Of a stretch of DNA of 64,000 bases, positions 47,485 to 56,793 are shown in pieces (positions within the stretch are counted from its first letter, which is position 1; each line of letters opens with the position of its first letter). The notes beneath the pieces are model-generated. The model did not search any database, was not told where the DNA came from, and saw nothing but the letters and a program-made list of their open reading frames with translations. The DNA comes from Bacteroides xylanisolvens XB1A (GTDB taxonomy: Bacteria; Bacteroidota; Bacteroidia; Bacteroidales; Bacteroidaceae). Where the stretch lies: contig NC_021017.1 in the NCBI RefSeq assembly GCF_000210075.1, positions 5,452,075 to 5,516,074 on the forward strand, read 5' to 3'. A program made the translations under genes and the position numbers.

Positions 47485-49458
47485 GTGAAAAGGAAACTAA
47501 TATATATATTCTCGTGCTGGCTGTCATCCATAATCTTATTCGTAGCATGTGATGATATGGAGGACAAACCCTTCACATCAGGCATTATAGGCGATCCGAC
47601 AGAAACGGGTACCGCCGAATTATATGTATTATGCGAAGGACTGTTCAATCAGAACAATAGCTCGCTGGCACGTTTTTCTTTCGGCAACCAGCAAATGGTT
47701 CGTGACTATTTCAAAGCAGTCAACCGCCGGGGATTAGGAGACACTGCCAATGACATGGCCATCTACGGAAGCAAGATATATGTGATAGTCAATATCTCCA
47801 GTACGGTAGAAGTGATAGACTTTCGTACGGGAAGCTCATTGAAACAGATTCAAATGCTGGCAGAAAACGGAAGTTCCCGTCAACCACGCTACATCGCTTT
47901 TCACAAAGAAAAGGCATACGTATGTTCATACGATGGAACCGTTGCACGTATAGACACAACCTCCCTATCCATAGAAGCTATCACATCAGTGGGACGCAAT
48001 CCCGACGGTATTTGTGTACAAAACGAAAAGTTATATATTTCCAATTCCGGCGGATTGGACTATTCATCAGGACTGGGGGTAGACAACACGGTATCTGTTG
48101 TCGATATTGCCACATTTAAAGAAAGTAGCAAACTAACAGTAGGTCCGAATCCCGGTAAAATAGTAGCAGGTCCGGACGAAACCGTTTATGTTGCCACCCG
48201 TGGCGAAGATGTAGAAGCCGGCGATTATAACTTCGTCAAGATAGACTGCCGGACAAACAAAGTTACTCAATCTAACGAGAAAGTACAAAACTTTGCCATT
48301 GATGGAGAGATTGCCTATCTATATAATTACAATTATAACACGCAGACCTCTTCTATCAAGATGTTCAATCTGAAAACAGAAGATACAATCCGTGAGAATT
48401 TCATAACTGACGGAACAGTGATAAAGACACCATACGGCATCAACATCAATCCTTACAGCAACAATGTATATATCACCGAAGCCCGTGATTACACCACCTA
48501 TGGAGACTTACTTTGTTTCAACCAACAAGGACAACTCATGTTCCGTCTGAACAACATCGGACTTAACCCGAATACTATTGCATTCAGTGACAAAGCCTCA
48601 CAAAGCGATATTGATGACAACGATGATGATAAGGAAAATCCTCTGGCTTTCGCCAATAAAGTATGGGAATATCGCCCTGCGCCCGGACAGTTTATCAACA
48701 CTACCACTTCAGCATATAAGGAGGGCTTTACTTATGATGATATACTAGAAGAAGCAACCCGCAGAATCCAGCAGAAATCACTCCTTACATTGGGAGGATT
48801 CGGTGGTTACATTGTTTTAGGATTCCCACACCCCATTCCGAATGTAACAGGAGAGTATGACTTCAAGATAAAAGGCAATGCCTACTACAACTCCAAAACC
48901 GGAACAGGAGCATTGGGCGGAAGTGCAGAACCGGGAATCGTATTTGTATCTAAAGATGTAAATGGCAATGGAAAGCCTGACGATGAGTGGTATGAATTGA
49001 AAGGAAGCGAATACGGGAAAGACACAGAAACACGCGGATATGAGATAACCTATCACCGCCCGAATCCAGCCAACCTAAAAGTTTTTTGGAAAGACAATCA
49101 AGGCAACGAAGGATATATCTTCCGCAACAGTTTCCATAACCAAGAATCATATTATCCACTTTGGATAGAAAGTGATGAAATCACATTCCAGGGAACACGT
49201 CTAAAAGATAATGCCGTCCCGGAAAACGGATTATGGGTAGGATATTGCTATCCGTGGGGATATGCAGACAACCATCCTAACAGCAAGGAAGGAAGTAATT
49301 TCAAGATAGATTGGGCTGTGGATAGTAATGGCAGTCCGGTAGACTTGGATCAAATCGACTTCGTGAAGATTATGACCGCAGTCAATCAGGATGCAGGACA
49401 AATGGGTGAAATATCAACCGAAGTTACCACCATTGAGAACTTACATTTCAAGAAATAA
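47485..49458 (+). CDS. btuG: BtuG-like surface cobalamin-binding lipoprotein with extra C-terminal domain
   Basis: The start is a GTG at 47485. The signal peptide has lipobox LFVAC (Cys22), followed by DDMED, a surface-export-like acidic stretch. Residues about 45-380 are a YncE/DUF5074-type beta-propeller (ELYVLCEGLFNQNNSSLARF, NDMAIYGSKIYVIVN, VGRNPDGICVQNEKLYISNSG). Residues about 395-657 form a separate domain of unknown type (SLLTLGGFGGYIVLGF, DVNGNGKPDDEWYELKG, GLWVGYCYPWGYADNHPN). The Asp-rich DVNGNGKPDDE loop looks calcium-binding. BtuG capture and transfer of B12 to BtuB is known for Bacteroides; the C-terminal domain's task is not. It is co-transcribed with btuB. Confidence 0.85.
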   Translation: MKRKLIYIFSCWLSSIILFVACDDMEDKPFTSGIIGDPTETGTAELYVLCEGLFNQNNSSLARFSFGNQQMVRDYFKAVNRRGLGDTANDMAIYGSKIYVIVNISSTVEVIDFRTGSSLKQIQMLAENGSSRQPRYIAFHKEKAYVCSYDGTVARIDTTSLSIEAITSVGRNPDGICVQNEKLYISNSGGLDYSSGLGVDNTVSVVDIATFKESSKLTVGPNPGKIVAGPDETVYVATRGEDVEAGDYNFVKIDCRTNKVTQSNEKVQNFAIDGEIAYLYNYNYNTQTSSIKMFNLKTEDTIRENFITDGTVIKTPYGININPYSNNVYITEARDYTTYGDLLCFNQQGQLMFRLNNIGLNPNTIAFSDKASQSDIDDNDDDKENPLAFANKVWEYRPAPGQFINTTTSAYKEGFTYDDILEEATRRIQQKSLLTLGGFGGYIVLGFPHPIPNVTGEYDFKIKGNAYYNSKTGTGALGGSAEPGIVFVSKDVNGNGKPDDEWYELKGSEYGKDTETRGYEITYHRPNPANLKVFWKDNQGNEGYIFRNSFHNQESYYPLWIESDEITFQGTRLKDNAVPENGLWVGYCYPWGYADNHPNSKEGSNFKIDWAVDSNGSPVDLDQIDFVKIMTAVNQDAGQMGEISTEVTTIENLHFKK

Positions 49459-49494
49459 TCAATAATTAATTAATAACTAAAATCAGAAAAGAAC

Positions 49495-50280
49495 ATGAAG
49501 AAATTATCTTTATTATTACTGTTATCAGTATTTGTATTTTGTGGCTGTAGCGATGATGACGATACAAAAACATACGTGCTTAGCCTGCCCAATTACGAAA
49601 CTCATACACTTGATATGGGCGATCAAGAAAATCCGGATGATTCATGGTCTGTTAGTAGCGACTGGGGGACAACTAACTACAAATATAATCTATTAACTGA
49701 CGCTAGTGGTATCTTTGAATTTGACTGTGTATCTTCAACATACGGTTTCTATTCAGATAGTTTTGCATTTACAAATTGTACAGAAAAAGATTGCCCAGAC
49801 TTCGCAACTTATGATTATCGCGCTATCACTAAAAAAGGAGTAATCAATAATACATACGTTATCGTGGGAGCTGCCGGATATAAAATTGGAAAGAATTCTG
49901 ATAAAGAAGCTGCAATCCGTTTCAGAGACCACGACAATTCAAACAAATTGGAATCCTATAGAGTAAAAGGACTATATTTAACAAACTGTGTCTATGCTTA
50001 CAATAGTATGAAGGAAGGTAGTTCTATATTCGAAGGAAAAGATAAATTTGGAAATACAGATTCTTTCAAAATCATCATCTATAATATGGATAAAACTCAA
50101 AGTGTAGAGTGCACTTTAGGTGAAGGAACCCAATTTGTAACTACATGGAAATGGGTAGACCTAACTTCATTAGGCGAAACAGAGGGATTGAAATTCAATA
50201 TCAAGACCACCAAAGAAGACCAATGGGGTGCAATGACCCCAACCTATTTCTGTCTTGACGGTATCACTATTGAAGACTAA
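49495..50280 (+). CDS. DUF4465 lipoprotein of the cobalamin operon
   Basis: This is a 261-aa lipoprotein with lipobox VFCGC (Cys18) followed by SDDDD, a surface-export signature. The body has the DUF4465 pattern: LDMGDQENPDDSWSVSSDWG, then SFAFTNCTEKD, a segment on NTYVIVGAAGYK, and the closing TYFCLDGITIED. It lies 36 bases after the btuG-like gene and before a terminator. DUF4465 proteins are frequent in riboswitch-controlled cobalamin loci of Bacteroides, and B12-binding is suspected. Here that is inferred from operon membership. Confidence 0.8.
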   Translation: MKKLSLLLLLSVFVFCGCSDDDDTKTYVLSLPNYETHTLDMGDQENPDDSWSVSSDWGTTNYKYNLLTDASGIFEFDCVSSTYGFYSDSFAFTNCTEKDCPDFATYDYRAITKKGVINNTYVIVGAAGYKIGKNSDKEAAIRFRDHDNSNKLESYRVKGLYLTNCVYAYNSMKEGSSIFEGKDKFGNTDSFKIIIYNMDKTQSVECTLGEGTQFVTTWKWVDLTSLGETEGLKFNIKTTKEDQWGAMTPTYFCLDGITIED

Positions 50281-50337
50281 ATAACCAACTTGTTTGATTG
50301 GTTGAGATTAAACATCAATCGACCGCATAATTTTAAA

Positions 50338-50373
50338 GGGCCGGATATTCTTTTAAGAAATCCGGCTCTCTTT
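50338..50373 (+). terminator. Terminator of the cobalamin operon
   Basis: GGGCCGGAT (50338-50346) pairs with ATCCGGCTC (50360-50368), with one G-U. A T-rich tail follows (TCTTTCT). Confidence 0.75.
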
Positions 50374-50457
50374 CTATCTACTCACTACATTTTGATATAT
50401 TACCAGCCCATAGAGAAGTAAATCCAATAACCCTCACTAACAAAAAGACACTATATA

Positions 50458-50489
50458 TTTGTTAATCACACAAATTTTAGCTACATTCG
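50458..50489 (+). promoter_or_regulatory. Promoter of tnaA
   Basis: TTTG at 50458-50461 and TACATTCG at 50482-50489 (one mismatch to TAnnTTTG) are spaced by 20 bases. The leader to the ATG at 50517 is then only about 20 bases, too short for a TnaC-like peptide. Confidence 0.6.
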
Positions 50490-50516
50490 TTGTTCAAAAC
50501 TATTAAATCTACGACA

Positions 50517-51890
50517 ATGGAATTACCTTTTGCTGAATCATGGAAAATAAAGATGGTAGAACCCATCCGGAAAAGCACACGTGAAGAACGCGAGCAATGG
50601 ATTAAAGAAGCACATTATAATGTCTTTCAACTCAAATCAGAACAAGTTTATATCGATCTCATCACCGATTCCGGAACCGGAGCGATGAGCGACCGTCAAT
50701 GGGCGGGAATGATGCTAGGCGATGAAAGTTACGCCGGAGCAACCTCTTTCTTTAAGTTGAAAGAGATGATTACGAAACTGACAGGATTTGAATATATCAT
50801 ACCTACCCATCAAGGACGTGCCGCAGAAAATGTGCTTTTCTCTTATCTCGTGCATGAAGGAGACATTGTACCCGGCAACTCACATTTTGACACCACCAAA
50901 GGACACATCGAAGGACGCCATGCCACCGCATTAGACTGCACTATCGATGCAGCAAAACATACCCAACTGGAAATCCCGTTCAAAGGAAATGTAGACCCTG
51001 ATAAATTGCAGAAAGCCCTGACAGAATATGCAGAACGAATTCCTTTTATCATCGTAACCATCACCAACAATACAGCCGGAGGACAACCCGTATCCATGCA
51101 AAACCTGCATGAAGTACGTGCCATTGCTGACAAATACGGCAAACCCGTACTTTTCGACTCTGCACGCTTTGCCGAAAACGCCTATTTCATCAAGATGCGC
51201 GAAGAAGGTTATCAAGACAAAACCATCAAAGAAATCACACGGGAAATGTTCTCTCTAGCCGATGGCATGACAATGAGTGCCAAGAAAGACGGAATCGTCA
51301 ATATGGGTGGATTTATCGCCACACGACGTTCAGACTGGTATGAAGGCGCAAAAGGTTTCTGCGTACAATACGAAGGCTATCTCACCTACGGGGGAATGAA
51401 CGGACGGGATATGAACGCTCTTGCCATCGGCTTGGATGAAAACACCGAATTCGACAATCTCGAAACACGTATCAAGCAAGTGGAATACCTGGCAAAGAAA
51501 CTGGATGAATACGGAATTCCTTACCAACGACCGGCCGGAGGCCACGCCATCTTCATTGATGCACCTAAAGTACTGACGCACGTTCCCAAAGAAGAATTCC
51601 CGGCACAGACGCTGACCATAGAACTTTATTTGGAAGCCGGTATCCGTGGATGCGAGATCGGTTATATCCTCGCCGACCGTGATCCGATAACTCATGAAAA
51701 TCGTTTTAACGGTCTTGATTTACTCCGCCTCGCCATTCCCCGCAGAGTATATACAGACAATCATATGAATGTAATAGCCGCTGCTCTCAAAAATGTATAT
51801 GAACGTAGAGAAAGCATCACTCACGGAGTGCGTATCGCCTGGGAAGCGCCTTTAATGAGACATTTCACAGTTCAATTGGAAAGATTATAA
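50517..51890 (+). CDS. tnaA: Tryptophanase
   Basis: This is a PLP enzyme splitting L-tryptophan into indole, pyruvate and ammonia in the cytoplasm. Length is 457 aa from the ATG at 50517. Shared tryptophanase/tyrosine phenol-lyase motifs are YIDLITDSGTGAMSD, GDESYAGA, PTHQGRAAE, TITNNTAGGQPVS, and the PLP Lys256 in MSAKKDG. DSARFAENAYFIKMRE and EIGYILADRDP match tryptophanases rather than tyrosine phenol-lyases (which have DATRCVENAYFIKEQE). It is transcribed alone from a near-consensus promoter. In Bacteroides this enzyme is the source of gut indole, by family knowledge. Confidence 0.93.
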   Translation: MELPFAESWKIKMVEPIRKSTREEREQWIKEAHYNVFQLKSEQVYIDLITDSGTGAMSDRQWAGMMLGDESYAGATSFFKLKEMITKLTGFEYIIPTHQGRAAENVLFSYLVHEGDIVPGNSHFDTTKGHIEGRHATALDCTIDAAKHTQLEIPFKGNVDPDKLQKALTEYAERIPFIIVTITNNTAGGQPVSMQNLHEVRAIADKYGKPVLFDSARFAENAYFIKMREEGYQDKTIKEITREMFSLADGMTMSAKKDGIVNMGGFIATRRSDWYEGAKGFCVQYEGYLTYGGMNGRDMNALAIGLDENTEFDNLETRIKQVEYLAKKLDEYGIPYQRPAGGHAIFIDAPKVLTHVPKEEFPAQTLTIELYLEAGIRGCEIGYILADRDPITHENRFNGLDLLRLAIPRRVYTDNHMNVIAAALKNVYERRESITHGVRIAWEAPLMRHFTVQLERL

Positions 51891-52059
51891 ACTTAGAAAA
51901 AATAACAAATATCAGTTGAAGAAGTAATAGAAAGGGATTGAAAAGACCAGTGCCAGTATGAACGGGCAATACTTTCTCCATTAACAAGAATAATTGTTTG
52001 CATAAAACAAAAGTGTTTCCCAAGTGTTTATATTATAATCGAACTTAATACGTAAAATT

Positions 52060-52362
52060 ATGGCAGAAGATTATAAATTAATAGACAACGAAGAAAAACA
52101 TCGATATGAATTTCAGATCGATGGCAAAATAGCCGAAATAGACTATATCAAATCAAACAATGGAGAAATATACCTTGTACATACAGAAGTACCCGCCTCA
52201 TTAGGCGGCAAGGGAGTAGGATCACAACTTGCAGAAAAAGCACTGACAGACATTGAACGACAAGGTTTACGCCTGGTACCGCTTTGCCCGTTTGTAGCCG
52301 GATATATTCACAAACATCCGGAATGGAAGCGAATTGTAATGCGTGGTATTCATATTAAATAA
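52060..52362 (+). CDS. Small GNAT-like N-acetyltransferase (COG2388/YjdJ type)
   Basis: This is a 100-aa minimal acetyltransferase. The acetyl-CoA loop is SLGGKGVGSQLAEKALTDIERQG, and the end LVPLCPFVAGYIHKHPEWKRIV is typical of the COG2388 group. No catalytic acid is obvious, as in relatives. The 4Fe-4S mono-cluster gene follows after 8 bases, the same pairing seen for YjdI/YjdJ, which suggests a functional link whose nature is unknown. Confidence 0.88.
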   Translation: MAEDYKLIDNEEKHRYEFQIDGKIAEIDYIKSNNGEIYLVHTEVPASLGGKGVGSQLAEKALTDIERQGLRLVPLCPFVAGYIHKHPEWKRIVMRGIHIK

Positions 52363-52370
52363 ATACAGAT

Positions 52371-52595
52371 ATGGAAAAGAAAATAGAATACACCAATGGT
52401 GAACTGACCATTGTATGGAAACCGGAATTATGCCAGCATGCCGGAATATGTGTAAAGATGCTACCCAATGTCTATCATCCTAAAGAAAGACCCTGGGTGC
52501 AAATAGAAAATGCGACTACGGAAGAATTAATTGCACAAATCAGCAAATGTCCGTCAGGAGCATTGAGCTACCGACTTAACAAAAAAGAGAAGTAA
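52371..52595 (+). CDS. Divergent 4Fe-4S mono-cluster protein (YjdI-like)
   Basis: This 74-aa protein has the Fer4_19-type pattern: VWKPELCQHAGICVKMLPNVY near the N-terminus and ISKCPSGALSY near the C-terminus. Three Cys (C-x5-C and the later C-P) fit a divergent ferredoxin-like site. It lacks the fourth Cys of a classical motif, as is usual for this family. It is co-transcribed with the small GNAT gene, and a terminator follows at 52667-52699. Confidence 0.88.
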   Translation: MEKKIEYTNGELTIVWKPELCQHAGICVKMLPNVYHPKERPWVQIENATTEELIAQISKCPSGALSYRLNKKEK

Positions 52596-52666
52596 ACCAA
52601 CCATAAAAGAACCCGTCTGAAAAGCCGTGAGTTCATAAAATCATGAGGGCGTCCGAATATAAAGTG

Positions 52667-52699
52667 AACCCCGAAAGTCATACAAAAACTTTCGGGGTT
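52667..52699. terminator. Terminator between convergent genes
   Basis: AACCCCGAAAGT (52667-52678) pairs perfectly with ACTTTCGGGGTT (52688-52699) over 12 bases. T-rich sequence follows on the plus strand (TATTTTATT). Confidence 0.8.
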
Positions 52700-52774
52700 T
52701 ATTTTATTATGTCAAGACATCACACATTACAAAGAAAAGAAAAACAGGTAGAAGCACTCCATCTCTTCTCCTAT

Positions 52775-53407
52775 TCAACTCAATGTCCACGTCAATACAA
52801 AGTCCGGACAAATACGATAACCGACAGAGTAAAGTTCCTGCTGCTCCGTCGCCAACTCCTGAACCTGAAACGTTCCTTGCTCTTGAGGAATAAAATGCGT
52901 CAAACGGAGTTTACGAAGATCAGCGTCCGCGTTTTCCATCCGCTTAAAAACAGCTTCCTTTGCCGACCAATGCAATAACAGTCCCCAAGTCATATCGTCC
53001 TGATAAGGTTCCGTTTGTTCGTCAGAACGGATATACCGATCAGATACCTTGTGAACGCGTTGAGCATATTGCTCAATATCAATACCTGCCGGAGTGAAAG
53101 AAGCAAGCATCACAGCTACATAACCTTTCGTATGAGAAATACTGATGAAAAAAGAATGATCCGTCAGATAAGGTTTTCCCTCGGGAGAATAACCGATTTC
53201 CTTATCCTCCTGCAACATGGCATACAACAAAACACGAACGGACAACCATTCCATCTTACGCCGTTCGGAGACAAAACGATTCAATTCCTGTTCACAGAAC
53301 ACTCTTCGCGCATCCGGCAAAAGAGCCAACAGAGCATCCAAAGACTCTTCCATCTTCCAGACAGCCCACTGTATATCATCCGTCTTATGTTGCAGAAATA
53401 ACGCCAT
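52775..53407 (-). CDS. 4'-phosphopantetheinyl transferase superfamily protein
   Basis: This is an Sfp-like enzyme that loads phosphopantetheine onto carrier proteins, 210 aa. Motifs are ISISHTKGYVAVML, the Mg-binding GIDIEQ, and WSAKEAVFK. The N-terminal half starts with MALFLQHKTDD and contains the EWLSVRVLLYAML helix and YSPEGKPYL. No polyketide or nonribosomal synthase lies in the window, so the target carrier protein is unknown. It lies 43 bases after gldE in the same direction. Confidence 0.87.
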   Translation of the reverse strand: MALFLQHKTDDIQWAVWKMEESLDALLALLPDARRVFCEQELNRFVSERRKMEWLSVRVLLYAMLQEDKEIGYSPEGKPYLTDHSFFISISHTKGYVAVMLASFTPAGIDIEQYAQRVHKVSDRYIRSDEQTEPYQDDMTWGLLLHWSAKEAVFKRMENADADLRKLRLTHFIPQEQGTFQVQELATEQQELYSVGYRICPDFVLTWTLS

Positions 53408-53450
53408 CTTACGTTTGCTTGATTATGCTTTCAAAATTATGATTCCAAGA

Positions 53451-54803
53451 TTATTCCTTCTCTACCGAGCCTTCCATATCCTTCGGCAGAATTGTAAACT
53501 TCACTTTCAGGATACGACGACTATCCATTTCGAGCACTTCAAACTCATAATGGTGATAAGTCACTTTCTCATGCAATGCCGGGAATTCACCTTTAATTTC
53601 GAGCAGCATACCCGCCAATGTATCCGCATCTCCCACCACCTTTTCAAACTCGTCTTCGTCTACTTTCGCAATCTTATAGAAATCCGTCAACTGCGTCTTC
53701 GCTTCAAATATCCAAGTATGGTCATTCAAGACAACGTATGTACGTTCTTCATCATCATATTCATCATGAATCTCACCTACAATCTCTTCGATAATATCCT
53801 CCATCGTCACCAGTCCGGAAGTTCCTCCAAACTCATCCACAACAATGGCAATATGAATTTTATTCGCCTGAAAGTCACGTAACAGATCATCAATCATCTT
53901 TGTTTCCGGCACAAAATAAGCCGGACGGATCAATGACTGCCAACGGAAATTATCCCCCTTGTTGACATGAGGCAGCAAGTCTTTAATATACAATACCCCC
54001 TTGATATTATCCCGCGAACCGGAATAGATAGGAATACGCGAATAAGCATTTTCAATGATACATTGCATCACCTCCTTGAAAGAGGTACGGATATCCAGAT
54101 CGACCATATCCAGACGTGATGTCATCACCTCCTTCACAGTTTCACCGCCGAAACGGATAATACCCTCCAAGATATTATTCTCTTCAGAGAGTTCCGCTTT
54201 ATCTGTCAGCTCCAATGCGTGCGACAATTCATCGACAGAAATATTGTGGCTCTTCTTTACAAAATGTTTATTCAGAAAAGTGGTTGAACGTACAAGCACA
54301 GTAGCTATCGGACGGAACAGTTTTTCCAGGAAGTAAATCCCCGGTGCCGAAAAACGGCAAAAAGCCAAAGTCTTCTGTGCTGAATAGATTTTCGGCATGA
54401 TTTCACCGAACAACAACAATAGGAAAGTCAGGATGACGGTCAGTATCAAGAACTCTGCCAATGGAGAATGAAAAACAAATACATTCATAAAGAAGAAGTT
54501 GCAGAGCATGATAATGGTTACATTCACAAAGTTGTTCGTAATCAATATCGTTGCCAGGAGGCGTTCTGAATCCCCCAACAGGGCACTTATTTTTTCGTCG
54601 GAAGGATGATTCTGTTCATCAATATCATTCCGGTCGGAAGGAGTAAGTGAGAAAAAAGCTATTTCGGAAGCCGAAGCAAAGCCGGAAGCAAGCAGGAGTA
54701 CACCTGCCAATACTATGGCAATAATAGCAGAGATAGAAGGAGTGTTTACGGTAATACCGTTGAAAATGTCAGCCAATTGGCTTAAATAACCATCTGAGTC
54801 CAA
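53451..54803 (-). CDS. gldE: GldE, CNNM/CBS-domain membrane protein
   Basis: This is a 450-aa protein of the CorC/CNNM-type family found in all Bacteroidetes. Residues 20-200 hold the DUF21 transmembrane core (about four helices, ASGFASASEIAFFSLTPSDRN). Residues 215-345 are a CBS pair (VKEVMTSRLDMVDLDIRTSFKEVM, then FQANKIHIAIVVDEFGGTSGLVTMEDIIEEIVGEI). The C-terminal CorC/HlyC domain is at about 360-440. GldE is needed for gliding in Flavobacterium, but Bacteroides does not glide, so its role here is not that. Its genes mutY-ssb-gldE run in the usual order. Confidence 0.9.
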   Translation of the reverse strand: MDSDGYLSQLADIFNGITVNTPSISAIIAIVLAGVLLLASGFASASEIAFFSLTPSDRNDIDEQNHPSDEKISALLGDSERLLATILITNNFVNVTIIMLCNFFFMNVFVFHSPLAEFLILTVILTFLLLLFGEIMPKIYSAQKTLAFCRFSAPGIYFLEKLFRPIATVLVRSTTFLNKHFVKKSHNISVDELSHALELTDKAELSEENNILEGIIRFGGETVKEVMTSRLDMVDLDIRTSFKEVMQCIIENAYSRIPIYSGSRDNIKGVLYIKDLLPHVNKGDNFRWQSLIRPAYFVPETKMIDDLLRDFQANKIHIAIVVDEFGGTSGLVTMEDIIEEIVGEIHDEYDDEERTYVVLNDHTWIFEAKTQLTDFYKIAKVDEDEFEKVVGDADTLAGMLLEIKGEFPALHEKVTYHHYEFEVLEMDSRRILKVKFTILPKDMEGSVEKE

Positions 54804-54880
54804 AGAGTCTATATTTTAATTAAACAAAAGATAATGTGCCAAGAAGCTCGCGAAAACCTATTGGCACACTATCACATTAT

Positions 54881-55360
54881 CTAGAACGGCAAATCATCTG
54901 TCGGATTATCTTGTGCGGGTTGTGCCTGCGACTGCTGCGCTTGTTGCGACTGGCCGGCAACCGGTTGTTGCTGTTGCCCCGTAGCCGGTTGTCCAGTAGC
55001 AGAAGCTCCCGCACCCGGATTGGCTCCTTTCGGAGACAGCATTTCCATATTATCCACATAAATTTCGGTGATATAGCGCATAGCACCCGACTGGTCGCTA
55101 TAAGAACGTGTTCTTATCTTTCCTTCCAGATACAGTTTGTCACCTTTGTGCACATACTTATCCACAATCTCCGCCAAACGGTTGGATGCAACGATATTAT
55201 GCCACTCTGTTCTTTCGGGAATCTGGGTTCCATTAGCCAACGTATATCCACGATCCGTTGTAGCCAACGGGAAAGTTGCTACTGCCGAACCTGTATCGAA
55301 GTATTTTACCCGAGGATCTTGTCCTACGTTTCCTATCAATATCACTCTATTTACTGACAT
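54881..55360 (-). CDS. ssb: Single-stranded DNA-binding protein
   Basis: The ATG at 55360 (MSVNRVILIGNVGQDPRV) is used, giving 159 aa. The OB fold covers residues 1-110. The Gln/Pro/Ala/Gly-rich tail ends in the acidic tip DNPTDDLPF, the standard interaction peptide. It has the length and pattern of a replicative SSB. The gene is between mutY and gldE, 77 bases before gldE and about 180 after mutY, with an AT-rich repeat in the gap. Confidence 0.95.
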   Translation of the reverse strand: MSVNRVILIGNVGQDPRVKYFDTGSAVATFPLATTDRGYTLANGTQIPERTEWHNIVASNRLAEIVDKYVHKGDKLYLEGKIRTRSYSDQSGAMRYITEIYVDNMEMLSPKGANPGAGASATGQPATGQQQQPVAGQSQQAQQSQAQPAQDNPTDDLPF

Positions 55361-55436
55361 ATCTGTATCAAGTTTATGATTCTTAAAATTAAATCTGCTG
55401 CCAAAATTAAACAGAATAACAATAGGATGCAAGATT

Positions 55437-55560
55437 TTAAGTATAAAATCAAGTATTAAGTTTTAAGTATTAAGTATTAGGCTGCGCCATAAACTGCATG
55501 GGTAATACTCAATACTTATTACTTAATACTTATTCTAATGCTTATTCTAATGCTTGTAGC
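55437..55560. repeat. AT-rich TTAAGTA-type repeats between mutY and ssb
   Basis: TTTTAAGTAT, AAGTATTAAG, AAGTATTAAGTATTAG on the left and CAATACTTATTACTTAATACTTATT on the right form an imperfect inverted repeat. A 12-base unit around the mutY stop codon is duplicated (ATTCTAATGCTT twice, about 55532-55556). It resembles the block at 23204-23320. Confidence 0.65.
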
Positions 55561-56582
55561 AAGTCTTGTACTAATTTAGAAACAGCGTATTGCTCCAGTT
55601 CGTCCACCCTTATTTTCAGGAAATCACTGAAAGAAGTCAAATTTTCAGACAAGGTCACTTCATATAGATTAGCATAGATAACCCGGTGAGACAATACATG
55701 CTTCACCTCCCTGCAAACCGAACGTACCACCGGTACTTCCCCCGGCGCAAAGAGTGCACGAAATTCCGGTAAAGTCAAAAAATCTTCTTCCGAAAGAGCC
55801 GTCGGAGTTTCTATCAAGGGCAGTTCGAACAGATTTTTCCAAATATCATTGCCCGTCCGTTTATTTATAAAGGTATACGCGCCCGCACGTACATAAATAT
55901 AATTAAAGTAACGGTTCGTTGTCTTTGTTTTGTGTTGCTTCACCGGAAGTTTTGCCACCAAGCCTTTCGAAAGTGCCGAGCAACTGCCCACCAACGGACA
56001 GAACAAACAATCAGGCGACTGCGGAGTGCACTGAATCGCCCCGAAATCCATTATTCCCTGATTGTAAACAGCCGGATGCTTCTTATCCAGCATCTCATCC
56101 GCCAATGCTGCAAAGAGCTTTTTTCCTTCTGTCGAATCAATCGGAGTATCGATGCCGAAATAACGGGAAAGCACCCGGTACACATTACCGTCCACTACCG
56201 CATAAGGCATACCGTAAGCAAACGAACAGATCGCTGCCGCTGTATACTCCCCCACTCCTTTCAGAGCCAGCACTTCCGGATACGTTTCCGGGAAAACCCC
56301 ATTCATGCTTTTGGCGGCGGCATGAAGATTGCGGGCACGTGAGTAATACCCCAGTCCTTGCCAGTATTTCATCACTTCATCCTCCTCCGCAGCGGCTAAA
56401 GTCCGCACATCGGGAAAACGTTTGATAAAACGAAGAAAATAATCATACCCCTGCGCCACCCGCGTCTGTTGAAGAATGATCTCCGAAATCCAGATCAGAT
56501 ACGGATCGGCAGACTCCCTCCAGGGCAGTTCACGTTTATTCTCTTTATACCACTCTACAATCGTTTTAGTAAACTCGTTCAT
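55542..56582 (-). CDS. mutY: A/G-specific adenine glycosylase MutY
   Basis: This is a base-excision repair enzyme removing A opposite 8-oxoG, 346 aa. The catalytic Glu is in WISEIILQQT and the Asp in VVDGNVYRVLSRY. The HhH is ALKGVGEYTAAAI. The 4Fe-4S cluster Cys follow the C-x6-C-x2-C-x5-C pattern (IQCTPQSPDCLFCPLVGSC). The C-terminal NUDT-like domain (about 225-346) is shorter than in E. coli but has DIWKNLFELP and VKHVLSHRVI. The final codons are partly duplicated just past the stop. Confidence 0.95.
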   Translation of the reverse strand: MNEFTKTIVEWYKENKRELPWRESADPYLIWISEIILQQTRVAQGYDYFLRFIKRFPDVRTLAAAEEDEVMKYWQGLGYYSRARNLHAAAKSMNGVFPETYPEVLALKGVGEYTAAAICSFAYGMPYAVVDGNVYRVLSRYFGIDTPIDSTEGKKLFAALADEMLDKKHPAVYNQGIMDFGAIQCTPQSPDCLFCPLVGSCSALSKGLVAKLPVKQHKTKTTNRYFNYIYVRAGAYTFINKRTGNDIWKNLFELPLIETPTALSEEDFLTLPEFRALFAPGEVPVVRSVCREVKHVLSHRVIYANLYEVTLSENLTSFSDFLKIRVDELEQYAVSKLVQDLLQALE

Positions 56583-56710
56583 ATCCTCGTTCCTAGTGTA
56601 TTATCTAACATTTATCTTGCCTATCCTATCCAAAAGGCACACAAAAGTAACTCTTTTGGTTCTAAGAAAACCCTATGCCACTATTTTTTTAGAAAAATGT
56701 GCAGAATATA

Positions 56711-56742
56711 TTTTTTTAGGAGCTTAAAAAGCTATATATTTG
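56711..56742 (+). promoter_or_regulatory. Promoter of the HU gene
   Basis: TATATTTG at 56735-56742 is an exact -7 box. TTTT at 56711-56714 stands for -33 with 20 bases between. The ATG is 51 bases downstream. Confidence 0.55.
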
Positions 56743-56793
56743 CAGTCCAAAAAATTAGCAATAACATAGTAATAATATTTTTTTTAAGGAAAA

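Noticed and set aside
50517..51890. Tyrosine phenol-lyase
   Set aside because: The sequence around DSARFAENAYFIKMRE and EIGYILADRDP fits tryptophanase better than tyrosine phenol-lyase.
52643..52978. 111-codon plus-strand frame
   Set aside because: It spans the terminator at 52667-52699 and the antisense of the PPTase end.
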